Shown here in pieces: positions 12,108-24,362 of a DNA stretch of 64,000 nucleotides. The notes below the pieces were generated by a model, which worked only from the letters and a program-made list of their open reading frames with translations, did not search any database and was not told the origin of the DNA. The translations under genes were made by a program, and so were the position numbers. The stretch spans positions 310,001 to 374,000 of the forward strand of contig JASJOG010000205.1 in assembly GCA_030142905.1 (NCBI GenBank). Direction: 5' to 3'. The stretch's first letter is position 1. Each line of letters starts with the position of its first letter. The stretch comes from Heliopora coerulea. Lineage: Eukaryota > Cnidaria > Anthozoa > Scleralcyonacea > Helioporidae.

Positions 12108-14104
12108 GGCTAGTATCCATTTTAGTTGCAACTATTTCATTGCCAAACTGCAGTAGCTAATGTTAAATTACAGCTCAGTCGTATTTGGACAACAGTCAGT
12201 GATGCTGTTATAACTAATTGAAAACCAGTTTTAAAAAGGGACTGTTGTACGTCCTAAGTCGATTATTTCCAGTCAAAACCGGAAGTTATTTGACCACCTT
12301 TTTGAGAAATTTGTGTGCATTTCGCTCCAATAAAGGAACGAGTTCAGATCGTACCCATTGGATTTTCGAGATATTTTTGGATAACTGGCATAAAATTACT
12401 TGGCATTTCAGCAAAGATAAAGCTTGAACGTAGGCAGTGCACCTTATATTGAGCACTCCCTTCAAGAGATGTGATGCTGGTGGAACTGAACAGCCGTCCG
12501 GTACATTGGTATTGCAGATATTCCAAGAATACAACGATGTGGTTCATAATACTGTTATAATTGTCCTACCCATAACATGGTTACAACTGGTTCCCAGAGC
12601 CTAACAGATGGAGTTGAATCGTCCAACAAGGAAGGCCCCAGTAGCGTGGCCAGACCTGCATCTTTTTTTGGTGGGGGAAGGCTTGCTGGGAACTCGAAGC
12701 ACAATTACGGAGACTTTTGGCCTTGGTGGTAAACCTAAATAAATTTTGAATTTTAGGTGCCCAGATACTGATTCGAGATAATCGAAGATGTTTCGTGTAA
12801 TATTTCCTGGCAATAACTTTTAGTCCAAAGGAATTTGGGTAGTGTACCCCCCCTAGGCACTCCCTCGGTCATATCACTGGAAGGCCGTGGGGCGACATTA
12901 TGGCGTTGGTACATTACCATACTTTGCTTTTGAGCCCCTTGACAACTACTTTGTGAGGAGAATCGAGGAGAACACTTCACTCAAACTGATCTATTTCTTA
13001 GACTTATAAATTAGTATTTCTTAGACTTATAAATTAGAGTGATTGAAACCAGGGCTATTTAAACATCCCCGTGAGAGGTTTTTGACTTCCTAGTTTCCTA
13101 TTGAGCATCAATTCTTTTTCAATAAATTGTAAACAAGTTTAAACGTTTTCGTGTGAAAAGCTTAGTCGCAAATTATATTCTCTAAATGATATTCATGGTT
13201 CAGATTTGAGTTTTGCCATCAGGTTAATATAGCTCTTAAACACGAAGGTTAAGAAGTTCGGGGTAGATTTTAATGAGATATATCTTAAACCTATCCAGTC
13301 TAGAGTTTTCTCTCCTATGAATGAAATCAACCGGTGTAAGCCAGGATAAAACTGTCAGGTGTTAGCAGCCAGAATAGGAACATAAGATTTTTGTCTCCCA
13401 TATGTCCAGAAAGAGAAGTTGAAGAATTTGGGAACGAACGAGACGTGAAATTTCAAAATTTAAAGTGCCAGGAAATACGAAAAGATGCATATGAAAAGTC
13501 ATTGCAACGCCCTTAATTTTCATACCCAAGTCGGCCAAGCGTTGTACGGGAAACACCTGTCAACCACCCAGAATGATCTAAGAGTGGGTTCATTGTCGAA
13601 AGTTTCCCTGCTTGCTTCCTTGCAGCATCTGTTATAAGCGGGCAGACATTGCAGGAAATTCGTTGTGTAGGAAAATTTTCGTTGCGGTCAGAAGGTGCTT
13701 CTACTCTTTTCTGCTGTATACCGGTTCACAGCAAAATTGCTGCGTTGTAACGTATACCCTGAAATAAAAATTTGTTATTGTCGTTTATATTTTTTGTATC
13801 CTGACAGCAATTTTATTGCTGCCCAAGACGTTGGTTTGCCAGAATCATTGTCTCGCATAGTAATATCGCTATTCTACATCGAAGTGGGGACATACTGATG
13901 TCATCATTCCCCTCTACTGAAAAGTATCTTCTAATTAACAATTAGATTATTCGCTCTCGATTTCTTTGAGGTGATAACCTAATTGTTTTAGTAGAAACAC
14001 ACTTTGCAAAGAACATTTTTCGTCTTTTCTGGGATTGCACTTTCAAGTAAGCATTCTATTTCGTCTTCAGAAACTTCACAAAAACGAGAGACAGAAGCCA
14101 TTTT
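12108..14104. other. Gene-free DNA, CpG-normal
   Basis: CpG becomes frequent from about 12.17 kb onward. No exon was recognised. The end-like sequence CAGTAGCGTGGCC near 12638 resembles hAT-type termini seen elsewhere in the window. A broken copy of the GTAAAAT/TCTGGC core lies near 13331-13372. The overlapping open frames here show no family signature. Confidence 0.4.
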
Positions 14105-14144
14105 CGCTACTCGCTATCTATCGACGAATAGATAGCGAGTAGCG
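14105..14144. repeat. Perfect 17-bp inverted repeat
   Basis: CGCTACTCGCTATCTAT at 14105-14121 is exactly complementary to 14128-14144, with a 6-base spacer. The direct word GAAAAGTATCT flanks the region at about 13920 and 14199, so it may lie within an inserted element. Confidence 0.85.
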
Positions 14145-14476
14145 TAGCCAATCAGAATGCAGCATTCCCAATAGTGCTCGACTAAGTTTCTACTAATGAA
14201 AAGTATCTAATTTTTTTATACTTATCATTCTAAACAAATATACCTGGAAGGTTTTTCGAAGCTGGGCTGCGTGTGTGGTCCCTCACGAAAGGATTGTATC
14301 CTGAGAAGCATGCTCTCACAGCAATAAACATCATTATCAACAATGATTATGACATGTTGAAGTTCCAGTTAGTGTGAAATTGTGTATGATATAGTATAAA
14401 GAACATCAAAATACATTTCTTTTCAAACTCGGGCCATTTTCGGGCTCATCTAAGGACGTTTGAGGCGTGGCATAGC

Positions 14477-15046
14477 CGTCTGCTTCCCAACCTGGGGTCC
14501 GCAAATAAGTTTTGGTGGTCCACCGAGACTAAGGGGTCCACCGGGGTCCGCGCAAAAGGGACGGGGTCTGCAAAAGGTAACTGACAAATGTATTGCAGGT
14601 AGTCATTTGGCAAATGACTACCTGCAATACTGGTTCAACTATATTTTACAGCAAACTACCAGTCAATATCGCAAATTCCGAAGGGTGTAAGTGTAACATA
14701 AGAACTCGTAATTTTGAGGTTTTAACAGGTCACACCTTCATCTCATGTTACATGCAACCACGCTTCACCTGTTTACCCCGAGCTTTGTTCGTACAGGAAA
14801 AGTTCTCCAGCGTTTATCTGTCCATAAATTAATCATGATTTTGAAACGATCTGCCACTCGGAAGATTAAACTACGATGATACAATGTTGAGTACTTAAGC
14901 AAGCCTGAATGCATCTTTTGCAGAGAGATTTTAAGCAATGAAGCAATCAAACTGGCGAAGCTGCAGTTTCAGTTGGGGAGGGGGTCCGCTGAGATTTTTA
15001 AAATCAGTGAAGGGGTCCCTGGGAAGCAAAAGGTTGGGAACCACTG
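14477..15046. mobile_element. Non-autonomous hAT-like element
   Basis: The left end (TGCTTCCCAACC) matches the complement of the right end (CAGTGGTTCCCAACC), and GGGGTCCGC-type words lie subterminally on both sides. CAGTGGTTCCCAAC ends are typical of hAT transposons. There is no transposase frame, and I could not confirm an 8-bp target duplication. Confidence 0.65.
14590..14630. repeat. Perfect 20-bp-arm palindrome
   Basis: The 20 bases at 14590-14609 are exactly complementary to 14611-14630 around one central base. It lies inside the hAT-like element and may represent a foldback born of replication slippage. Confidence 0.9.
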
Positions 15047-15230
15047 CTTTACCGCACACTCTCCTTGCTTTGTTCAGTTATTTTTGGCATACCAAATTGA
15101 TTTCTGCGAGAGACTTGTCGTTCTACTTAATGTTTTTGTAACTAGTCATCGTTTTCCGAGCTGAAATGCTTCTTTTTGCTTTAAATTTTCATTGATCAAG
15201 CTTCCCAGAACGTACGACGTACTACTTTAC

Positions 15231-15325
15231 TTAATTTCTTACTAGGGGTCTCCCCTTGGCAAATAAAAGTCTGCCATTGACCTAAGCAAAATACTAGAAT
15301 TGTGCCACGTTAAGAAATGAGTTAA
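15231..15325. mobile_element. Degenerate TTAA-bounded MITE of the minisatellite-core family
   Basis: It begins TTAATTTCTTACTAGGGG and ends GAAATGAGTTAA. The interior CTTGGCAAATAAAAGTCTGCC parallels the core of the copy at 12007. It is degenerate. Confidence 0.5.
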
Positions 15326-18100
15326 CAGCACCAGATCCAGAAGATTTTTGGGAGGGTGGGAGATTGAGTGTCAGGACGCAACTCCAGGAGAATAGGCTAC
15401 CCCTTTTGAATCATACGGAAATGCCCTTAGTTTAAGAGTTGAATAATACTAATCACGCTATCGTGTGGGACATGGCTTTGCCTCAATCTTATTTTATTCT
15501 TCAAGGCAAAAATTGCACTGAATAGAAATCATACGGGTGTGGATCAGCCATTGGATTTGAGTTCCTTGGACTTATCCTCAAGAAAAAAAATATTAGCCAG
15601 AACACAAGCAATGCAGGATATTGTTTCCCTTTTTTGGTATCTGCCATCGTTATTTTCCAGTGCCAGATGTTGCTGTAATCCATACCTTATTTGGTCGGCA
15701 CGCAAGCGCAATTTGCTGCAACAACCACATGTTACCAATATATCAAGATGCCTCAGGAAGACAATCATGAGATTTTCAATCATAGTCAAGTTACGCCTGG
15801 TGAACCAAGAACACCAAGACGAAACTGTTGCGTTAAAGTTACCTTTTTAGGTCAATTATCTCGCATGCATGAGCTGCCCAATGCCTGTTATGCGTGCAAG
15901 GCGTACACTTGACCCCTCCGGACCCAGGCTCCATTCAAAAAAATCGGACTATTTCTTCACACGCATATTCTCTCAACTCCGTCCTATTATCCCAAGCTGA
16001 TAACTTCAACACATCATAAGAGCTTTCTTCAAGACAAGATTGTGAAAGTCACACTTCGTTCAACGCATTTTGTTTTCATAAATTTTGTAAACTCCATCAC
16101 ATATATCGGTCATGACGGAAGTGGATGCGTATAAGGGATTCTTTCAGATTGTTATAAGCATGTTTATGTCTCGCATTCAGAAAAGTAGCTAGTTGTTTTT
16201 GGACACAGTGCCAAATTTGAAGCAGATTACTCAACAACTGTCAGTTTTCTATTCGGATGATCGATCTATAAATGGCGGCACGAAACCGATACGGTGCCTC
16301 CTGAGTGAGATCAAGACTAATGTAACAGCTGTTCCCAAGTCTTCGAGCGTCGACGACCCATTAACTGTTACTTTGCGAATACTTGAAATGTCTAAACTTC
16401 TTTTTTCATATTTCTTCATGTAAACTTCAAGAGAAAGAAAGAAAAGTAAATTGTGATGAAAACGATAATCAGTTTTACTTGTATTTGCTATCAATACGGT
16501 CGATAATAAGTCTTGCTAGGTGGCCAATTTGCCTTAGTTAAAACCTTCAATATCTCCTGGGAGCTAAAACTCTAAACGATACACCAGATGTCTTTTTTAA
16601 ACCTGCAGATAAGCCAAAACAGATGGTACCAAAATATTTCCGTGGAAGAGCTTCGTCTGATTTGTCACTGTAAACTATCAAGACGTTGAACAAGCGAGTG
16701 TTTCGAAGTATAAGAAATTGCTGAGTTTTGAACTAAGACCACAAAATATGAAATATATGTTCGTGCGTCCGTGTACATTTATCAGGTTGCTTTTTATTTC
16801 TTGCAGTTATATTTAGAAAAGATCGAAGTATACTTATGTCCATGCTTAGACACTGAATTGAAGCACGTATTTAAAAAGTTGATGGGTAGTAACTTTCGAT
16901 GTCTCAGCACTAATTGCACCAAAGAACTGCTAATGACGAGAACAACTTTGGATTTAATTTTTTTGAAATGATTTACATGAACATGAAGTGAATCTGCGTG
17001 GTATACCCACAAACTATCGAGCGTTATCTTTGGCACTGTTATTCGTAATTTGAATCAATGGGAATTTGATCCTTACTATCTGTCTATCGTTTTGCTAATT
17101 GTTTGGACATTTGATATTTGTCTCCTTCATGTATAATATCTGTGGCTGTCACTTTTTCCTAAAATCTATCAATGTATTTAGACCAAAGTACAAATGTACA
17201 AAAGATTGATGATATTTCAGCATTTCTAAAGAGGAGGTGTATATCCGGAGCGGCAGCCCAAATCCGTCTATTTCTCCCCAAATTAAAGAAGCAGAGTTTA
17301 TGTTCAAGGTGACAGAACAACAAAAAGTTACATTCTTGATTGGCAGAGAGAATGTACTCTAAGATGGTGGGCACAGTTCAGCTTAATTACGTAGTTCAGA
17401 AAGCTCTTCATCCCGCTTTTAGTTTCTCGGTTGACTAGGGCTTAAATTCGCGGTTTAGAGTTCACACAACTATTAAAAGTGGAAAATTATCCCAAGAATA
17501 TTCCTCGTACATTACATCCAATCATATGTACGAAAAGTATTGTAACTCAATGTCAGTTTGCATCAAATGCCACACAAAGAGACATAAGTCTGACAAAGAG
17601 ACATAAGAGACAGACATAAGTCTGTTCCACAATAACTAGTAATTCCGAACTGATTTGTGTGTACAATGTTGGAATTTTGATATAATACATACACTGGCTG
17701 GGGAATTCGCACATGTGTTTTTATCCGGTTTTATTTGAAATAGAACAATCACGTCGCCCAAAAGTATTATATTGCTTCGTTTAAACTTCATTACCCTCAC
17801 AATTTATCTATCTAGAAAAATTTTCATAAAGGGAATATGTCTGATAAACGTTTTATTCATGTGCTCCTGCATTTTCTTATCGATTATTAAGTCATTCCAG
17901 GCCGTCGTATGAATTTCATTTATGTTGTGAACTTTTTCCATACTAATATTCAGAAATGAAGGAAACAGCAGGTTTGTTTAGAAGCATACAATCCATTCCG
18001 TAGTTTTCAAAGTAGTGTTTTCGTTAAAATTAGTAAATCAGTATTTCTTTGAAGTCATATGAAAACTGATACGCATGCTTTAATTTAGACAGTTTAAAAT
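15326..18100. other. Gene-free DNA
   Basis: Several open frames of 60-103 residues overlap on both strands (15501-15912, 16193-16494, 16771-17036). None shows a domain I recognise or a consistent exon structure. I see no supportable feature. Confidence 0.4.
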
Positions 18101-18265
18101 AATATTTTGGTTGATTTTGGATTCATTTCCGCAATAGTATCTTTGTAAGTGATCTAGATCTCCCTTGTCACTCAGTTAATTGACAAGAATTCAGTAAAGC
18201 TTGTCGCTTTTGAATTCCGATGAAAGATATCGTTTAGTATTGATTTAGGAAGGCCATATTCTTGG
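18100..18265. repeat. Dispersed repeat, copy A
   Basis: The words GTTGATTTTGGAT, TTGACAAGAAT-CAGTAAAGCTT-TCGCT, TGAATTCC and TTCTTGGCA occur here in the same order as at about 22283-22498, with indels. Homology stops where the element at 18266 begins. Confidence 0.6.
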
Positions 18266-19451
18266 CAGCGTTTCCATTTGGAAGGAAATTTCCTTCCAGA
18301 AGGAAATTTTAGTGTTCGGAAGGAAATTTGGAAGGAAATAGAGTTTGGAAGGAAATTGGAAAGAAATTTGATCTTTGGCAAGGAAATAAGAAGAAAATTA
18401 TATTTTTCTTACAATTCCTTTAAAAGGACACTTATATCGCCAAAAATAAATGAAAAATTATACCGCATTTCGTACCCTAAGTACTTTTTTCCATATTCAC
18501 TTGTGTAAAAGTTATGTAGAAATTCAGAAATAGTCAGATTTTGCTTACGTTGCAATGTTTTGGTATTCAGAAATTGACACATTTCGCTTATCTTGCAATT
18601 GCATTATGTTTAGCCGTCTCGGTATAATATTTCGCGTGTAAAATGTAAATGCACAGACATCACCATATATGTTGCGATCGCACACACTTGAAATCTTCTT
18701 CATTGGTATCTCTTTTGCAATGCAAGCTAGCGATGAAAAACGGAAACTATAACGCAGTCAGTCTAAATCCAGGGAGAAATATTTTGGACCTCATGTTTAA
18801 AATAAAAGCAAGTCCCACTGACGGAGAAGCAAAGGATTTGAAAAAAAAAACGGTTTCTTAAGAACAATTCGATAAAGAACGCTGAAAAGACTGAAAAGAG
18901 ACAAACAAAAACTAAATATTTATACACTGGTAATTTTTGTGTTTAACGTAGTCATTCTTATGACATTTGAAAGTTTTATGGCGCAACGGGTATAACTTAC
19001 AACCAGTAATTCTTAAACAAAGACTGAACTAGTCATGAAGTCAACTAATTTTTCTTCTTGTGTATAAATTGCTTGTTCTCCAGTTCATGTTAACATATTT
19101 AATAGTTAATACGTAAACAATTCATATTCTGCTGACTTTCTGTCTTTTTATCAGCTAATAAATAATTTCCTTTACAGTCAATTTTGGCCCCTGAATGTCT
19201 TGTCCACACACTGCAAGCAAGACTTAGCAATCAAAATAGACTGTTCTTTAACTTCTACCTTACAAATTGATGTATTTTGTTTTTAGACTAAAATTTAGAC
19301 GTTAGGTACCAGAGAATTCTGATATTTCTTTTATGAAAATCTGAAGGGAAATAGAGAAGGATATTTTGAGATTTTTGGAAGGAAATCTGATGAGAAAAAA
19401 GGAAATTTTGACTCATAGAGAAGGAAAAAAAAATTCAGAGTGGAACCACTG
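18266..19451. mobile_element. hAT-like non-autonomous element with GGAAGGAAAT subterminal repeats
   Basis: The left end CAGCGTTTCCATTTGG and the complemented right end CAGTGGTTCCACTC are similar. Both ends carry GGAAGGAAAT-type words (several at 18280-18400, several at 19340-19430). CAGNG ends suggest hAT. No transposase was recognised and no clear 8-bp duplication was found, so the boundaries are tentative. Confidence 0.5.
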
Positions 19452-20221
19452 ATCGAAATGGGCAAGCTTCCTTGGTGAGGCTATTAACCATCGTTAATAA
19501 AGCGGTACTTTCGATGGCGGACCAAAGCGAATCTTCTCTAGTGTGAACGCAACAGGCACGTCTGTCAGTTTAGATTAAGTCCAAATTTGATAGGGTTAAC
19601 GCAAGTTACAAATTCCTAACGCAGCCAAGTGAAGCGTCAACCCATGTCTGTGCTAACGCAATTTAGAAAAGTTACGTGGTTCCGTCCAGCGACATATGTG
19701 CATGCAATCAAAGATTTTTCTCACAGAGCAACTGTGGAGTTGTCTGGGGGTTTTACGGGTTTGTGAAGCTAAACTATTCGCGAAAACTTTTTATAGCTAT
19801 CTTAGACGAATACGAGGAACCTTGAAGAGGCTTTCCCCGAAATTCCATTGTCTCTATTCCTCGATTGACCTAATCATCTTTGCAGGAGGAAGGGCTTCTC
19901 AGTACTACACCTTTAGAACTTTCTTCCATATGCGCCCCACTAAGATCTTCCCATATTAGCAATGTCCGTTGTTGTAGATATCTATCCCCTTGGGATTTCA
20001 CCGTACTTCCTCGGCATCATAATGAAAATCTTTCATCCAGTGACTTTGATGGGACTAAAAATTGCACGAACCATCACAAATATACATCATAACATGTATC
20101 GTGGTATATAATAACTGTATTTGCATTGATTAAGTTAATTTTCTTTTCCCTTCCCCCTCTCTCGTCATTGTTAAGGAGTTCCATAATCTGGACTAAGCAT
20201 ATGAAACATAGGAATGTGGGA

Positions 20222-20550
20222 ACCTGAGGTGGTGTTTACATGAAAGCGAGTCAGCGCTTCTAGTAGCTGACCCTTTTTGCCGAGATCTCTTCTCCCTGTG
20301 AGATCCCTTACAAATTTGTTTTCGTTGACATGAGAAGAGGGCCAGCTCTCCTGAGCAAGATCGCGCCTAGGATGGCTGGAAATTTCCCATGTAAACACAG
20401 TAAGGACTGGCCTTCTTATAAGTCATGCGTACTAGATCCAGGCCCTGCTAGAAGAGCAAGAACATTCTCATGTAAAAGCGAGGTGAAATTCAGCCCTCTT
20501 CCTAGGGCTAGCCCTACCAAGAGGGCTTGCTCTTCTCACCCCTAAGTGCA
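20222..20550 (+). mobile_element. Inverted-pair element, left copy (GCGAGTCAGC family)
   Basis: A block of about 330 bp, starting near GTGTTTACATGAAAGCGAGT and ending near GAGGGCTTGCTCTTCTCACC, is homologous along its length to the reverse complement of 21900-22255. Its ends resemble each other in inverted order (GCGAGTCAGC versus GAGCAAGCCC), as in a MITE. The open frames over it are incidental. Confidence 0.7.
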
Positions 20551-21899
20551 ATCAGAGAAATTGAACTGTTTCTCGTTTTCTCGTCACACATTATGGGTGG
20601 CCCGTCTCTTTTTTGTTCTTGTTGTTTTTCCGATTGTGCTGTTTATTTTGAAATGTTAGTTTTGAATCTTTCGCGGGATCACTTTAAAAGACTTCCTGTT
20701 ATCTTTACAAGCCTTGAGCACTCTGGTAGGTGACAGTACTTACTGCAGGCTTCCAAATATACAGCTTTTAATAAAAAAGCATCAACAATGTGTTGCGTTG
20801 TTGCGGTAGTTTTCAAGAACAGGGGCAGGAAATGTCTTTGTTATTCTAACCTTTCATTAGCGTTGACAACAGAATATCCAATTTTTAAAGTGACAAACAC
20901 TGCTCGAGCATATTCACAGAACGTCGAAGAATGCCTGTTCAAAAGGCGATTAGCCTGATCGGGGAAAAATTAAGTACATACTGAAATGAAAGGTTGGACT
21001 TCTTTCAGGGGTCTTTCATAATTCACGAAAGGTTTTATCCGGTGAAAATGTGACAATGGCTTACTATGACAAATGTTGACAAACACCCCGTTGGAATTTC
21101 CTTGAATAAATATCTGACCTTTATACTAATTTTATAAGTTTTGGCATTCAAGTTTGTCGACAGTTTTGAGCTTTTTAAGGAATGAAGTCAGGTCAAAAGG
21201 GATGGACAGTACTTAAATTGATTCTAATCCTGAATTAACGCTGCCTCTTGAACTACCAAGACCTCATCATGTTTGTACGTTTACATAAAAACATTGGTAG
21301 AAAAACAACAAAAATTATAAGCTGAGATGAAAAAAGGTTTTACTAAGTCATATTTATAAAGAAGCTTATGCACTGTTCAACGTAAACCTGACAAAAAAAT
21401 CCAAATAAAGCTCTTAGTAGATACTTAATTCGGTCATATTTAATGATAGGGATATACAATGATACGTTTTCTTTTATTTCATGAAAATACTTCCTGTAGT
21501 AGGTATGCTATGGGTATCTTCACAATGCGTTTCTCGGTGGCGTGACCAAGGGAGCCGTGTGCCCTACAACCACAATTTTACTGGACAGGTCATGTTATTG
21601 CTCGAAACATTGTACAAAAAAATTCATTTTATGCAGTGGAATCAGTCTCAGAGGAACCAAAGTTCCAAATTTTTGCAAAAGGCTTACTCTCATGGCCACA
21701 TATCTCCTTTACGTGCTATGTGCTACTAGTAGCTTCCCTGGGCTGAAACAACAATTCCTGTCTGCTTACGCCAATAGGATTTCTCCAAGCTGGTTGAGTC
21801 TACTGCACCCAGCGCAAAATTTAATTCCTTCAGCTACAAACCATTTTTCCTGTTTCTCTGACAATGAGATACTTTCCTTAATTTAAGAATTGCTTTAGA

Positions 21900-22255
21900 A
21901 TCACCCCAAGAGGGTGCTTATATTGAGACGAGCCAGCCCTCTTCACAGGGCTAGCCTCGGTAAGTGGGCTGAATTTCCCATCGCTTTTACATGGGAAGTT
22001 TCTGACCCTTTTAGCAGGGCTGGATCTAGCAGACATGAGTTATAGGAGGGCCAGCTCTATTGAGAAGTTTTCAGCCCTTCTAGGCGAGATCTCGGGTAGT
22101 CAATAGCGAGATCTCGCTTGGGAGGGTTGGCCCTGTTCTCAAGTAAACAAAAACAAATTTGACAAGGGATTTCACAGAGAAACGAGATATCGGGAAAAAG
22201 GGCCAGCCCTACTAGGCCGGCTGACTCGCTTCCGTATAAACATTACCCAAATCTG
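21900..22255 (-). mobile_element. Inverted-pair element, right copy
   Basis: The reverse complement carries the same series of words as 20222-20550 in the same order (AAGCGAGTCAGC, CCCTTTTT-CCGA, TGAGA-C-GGGCCA, GATCCAGCCCTGCTA, CATGTAAAAGCGA). The divergence suggests two old insertions of one family in opposite orientation, about 1.35 kb apart. Confidence 0.7.
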
Positions 22256-22282
22256 CTGTTTTTATTTCATCTCGTTAAGACA

Positions 22283-22498
22283 ACGTTTTAGTTGATTTTG
22301 GATGCATTTTCGGAAGATAAACCTCGTGAGGATTGTTTGTTTGCATTCCCTATCTTGCATTCTTAGTAACGAATAAATCTTTGCGGTACGACTTCTTCAG
22401 TTGACAAGAATACAGTAAAGCTTATCGCTCTCTGAATTCCTACGGAGAAGGATCATTTAGTGTTGGTATTATTGTAAGTATGCCGCCTTCTTGGCAAC
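22283..22498. repeat. Dispersed repeat, copy B
   Basis: Partner of 18100-18265 (see that entry). It includes about 50 extra bases in the middle and ends at TTCTTGGCAACAG. Confidence 0.6.
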
Positions 22499-24291
22499 AG
22501 ATATCCTTTATCATGTCATTTATTCACTTGTATAATAAAAGAATAACCATAAAGTTTAAAGTTATGCTCAAAGAAACTACGCGCATAAATCCTAAACAAT
22601 AACTATTGGCAGAATAACTGTCGTTTTCAATATTTGGAAAACCTCTGACCAACGTGATATTTCTAATGTTTTCAATCGCAGAAAGATTTCAAGCAATCGC
22701 GATTCTGAAATTTCTTTGCATATTTGGACAAAGTATGGGATGACAGTGCTGTATAATTCGAGGGTAAAAAGTGTCGTGCACCCATACTTCGCATTCCAAT
22801 ACGCTTTTTCACTCTGATCGAAGTTGTTTGGTTTATTACGGGCATGTGTTATCTCTTTATAAACTATTAGGTAAAGGTCTTAAAGTCTTTAACCTGTAAT
22901 TTTTCCCTGTAACTTCCCGCAATCAGCATTTGTTTCAGCCCCCTGCGGCATTTCACTCGTCTGGTTTAACACTGCAACAAAAACTTTAATCCTGTAATTT
23001 TTGATGATCTTAAAAGCTGGGGATTAATTTCTTGAAGAATTCTAACATTTGATCGTATAAATCCGGCCTGCTAAATAACTTTTGTGATTTGTAAATGTTT
23101 ATCCAAACTCAATAGATTAGTGCTTCCACTGTGTTAAACCGCGCATCCTGTCGCCTAAAAGAATTTTCCATAATTAAAGCATTACGTTATTCGAGAGTGG
23201 GAATCATTTTTACTGTGAGCGCAGCATCTAAGTTGGCGTCAGCAATCTGCGTGCGTGCTCGTGTATTTTTTAATGAGAAGGACATTCTGTTTGACAACGT
23301 TCAGGAATTGTTTGAGCCCTTTTAGGAGCGGACATATGTCCAGGTGAACAACACGCCCACACACATGCATGCTTCTGTTTGTTTTCTATAGCCAAGGAGT
23401 CGCCGACAACAAGTCAACCCCTCTGGTTACCACTCCCGTGTCAGAATGACCTGTACCAACGAAGCTACTTCTTCTTGAAGTCAAGTCTGATGATTCCATA
23501 GCTTTCACATTTTGACATGCTTTTATGAAAGTCGAAATCACCATTTAAGTATCTTACGCTAAATTGTGTTTAAATTTAGCTGCATCCCTAAACCGGTTTC
23601 CCGTGGAGATAAAAAACTCATTGATGTAACAAAAACCCTCAGATTCCATTGTTAATTTCTTTTTCCAAGTTCGTTTTCCAAACCATAAGAAATTATGAAA
23701 TCTCAAGAAAACTGTAAAGAAACACGATTTACCATGCTGTTTACTGACCACAGTTGAGAAACTGATCATGTAGTTCTATTTGTGCTAAACGGTTACCTTT
23801 AGACACCTTTTAATTCAATTTTCTTTTGGCTGTGTATTAATATTGACAGAGTATGTTATAACCCTCGTTCAAAGCTTCTCTTACGTTCCTTAGTTTTCTA
23901 AAAAGGATTATCGGGAATCATTGGTATTATAATAATATAATTATACACTGCAAATTTAATTACTCTGCATGTTTATATGCGTGTCGTTTTGGCAGAGTTT
24001 CTTCATAAGCACGACTTATTTTTTGTTTGAACAAGACTATTTAAAGCGATACAACCAAATAGGTATGGGAATTTGAATTTCGAGGTGTATAATCACGCCG
24101 TGATCTTTGCTATACTCCTTCTTTTTTCAGCTTTTTTCTTCCAGTATTTTGAAAGTTTTTGTTTTGTTATTTGGCTGGCTTTCCTCATTATTGAGCAATG
24201 TTTGGTCGGTTTTAACATGTAAGCGAATTTTAAGACGAGTAGCAAATACAGATTTTTTAGGTATACAGAACCTCTTCGCGTATTCCTGCTA
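22499..24291. other. Gene-free DNA
   Basis: No exon, RNA gene or element was recognised. The open frames at 23131-23325 and 23554-23769 have no recognised features. Confidence 0.4.
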
Positions 24292-24299
24292 TGACGTCA
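24292..24299. promoter_or_regulatory. Palindromic CRE-type octamer
   Basis: A perfect TGACGTCA, the CREB/ATF consensus, directly precedes the 17-bp tandem repeat, about 1.6 kb upstream of the APCDD1 start codon. A single octamer can occur by chance; regulatory use is inference. Confidence 0.35.
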
Positions 24300-24362
24300 C
24301 ATTTGCGACCACCTGGCATTTGCGACCACCTGGCATTTGCGACCACCTGGCATTTGCGACCA
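24300..24362. repeat. 17-bp tandem repeat with E-boxes, 3.7 copies
   Basis: CATTTGCGACCACCTGG is repeated without change at 24300-24316, 24317-24333 and 24334-24350, then partially at 24351-24362. Each full unit carries a CACCTG E-box core of the kind bound by Snail- or E-protein-type factors. It lies upstream of APCDD1 next to a CRE-type octamer and could be a small enhancer, but this is unproven. Confidence 0.8.

Noticed and set aside
15501..15912. Overlapping open frames on both strands near 15.5-15.9 kb as a gene or transposase
   Set aside because: No domain, splice partner or transposon end was recognised. Both strands are equally open.
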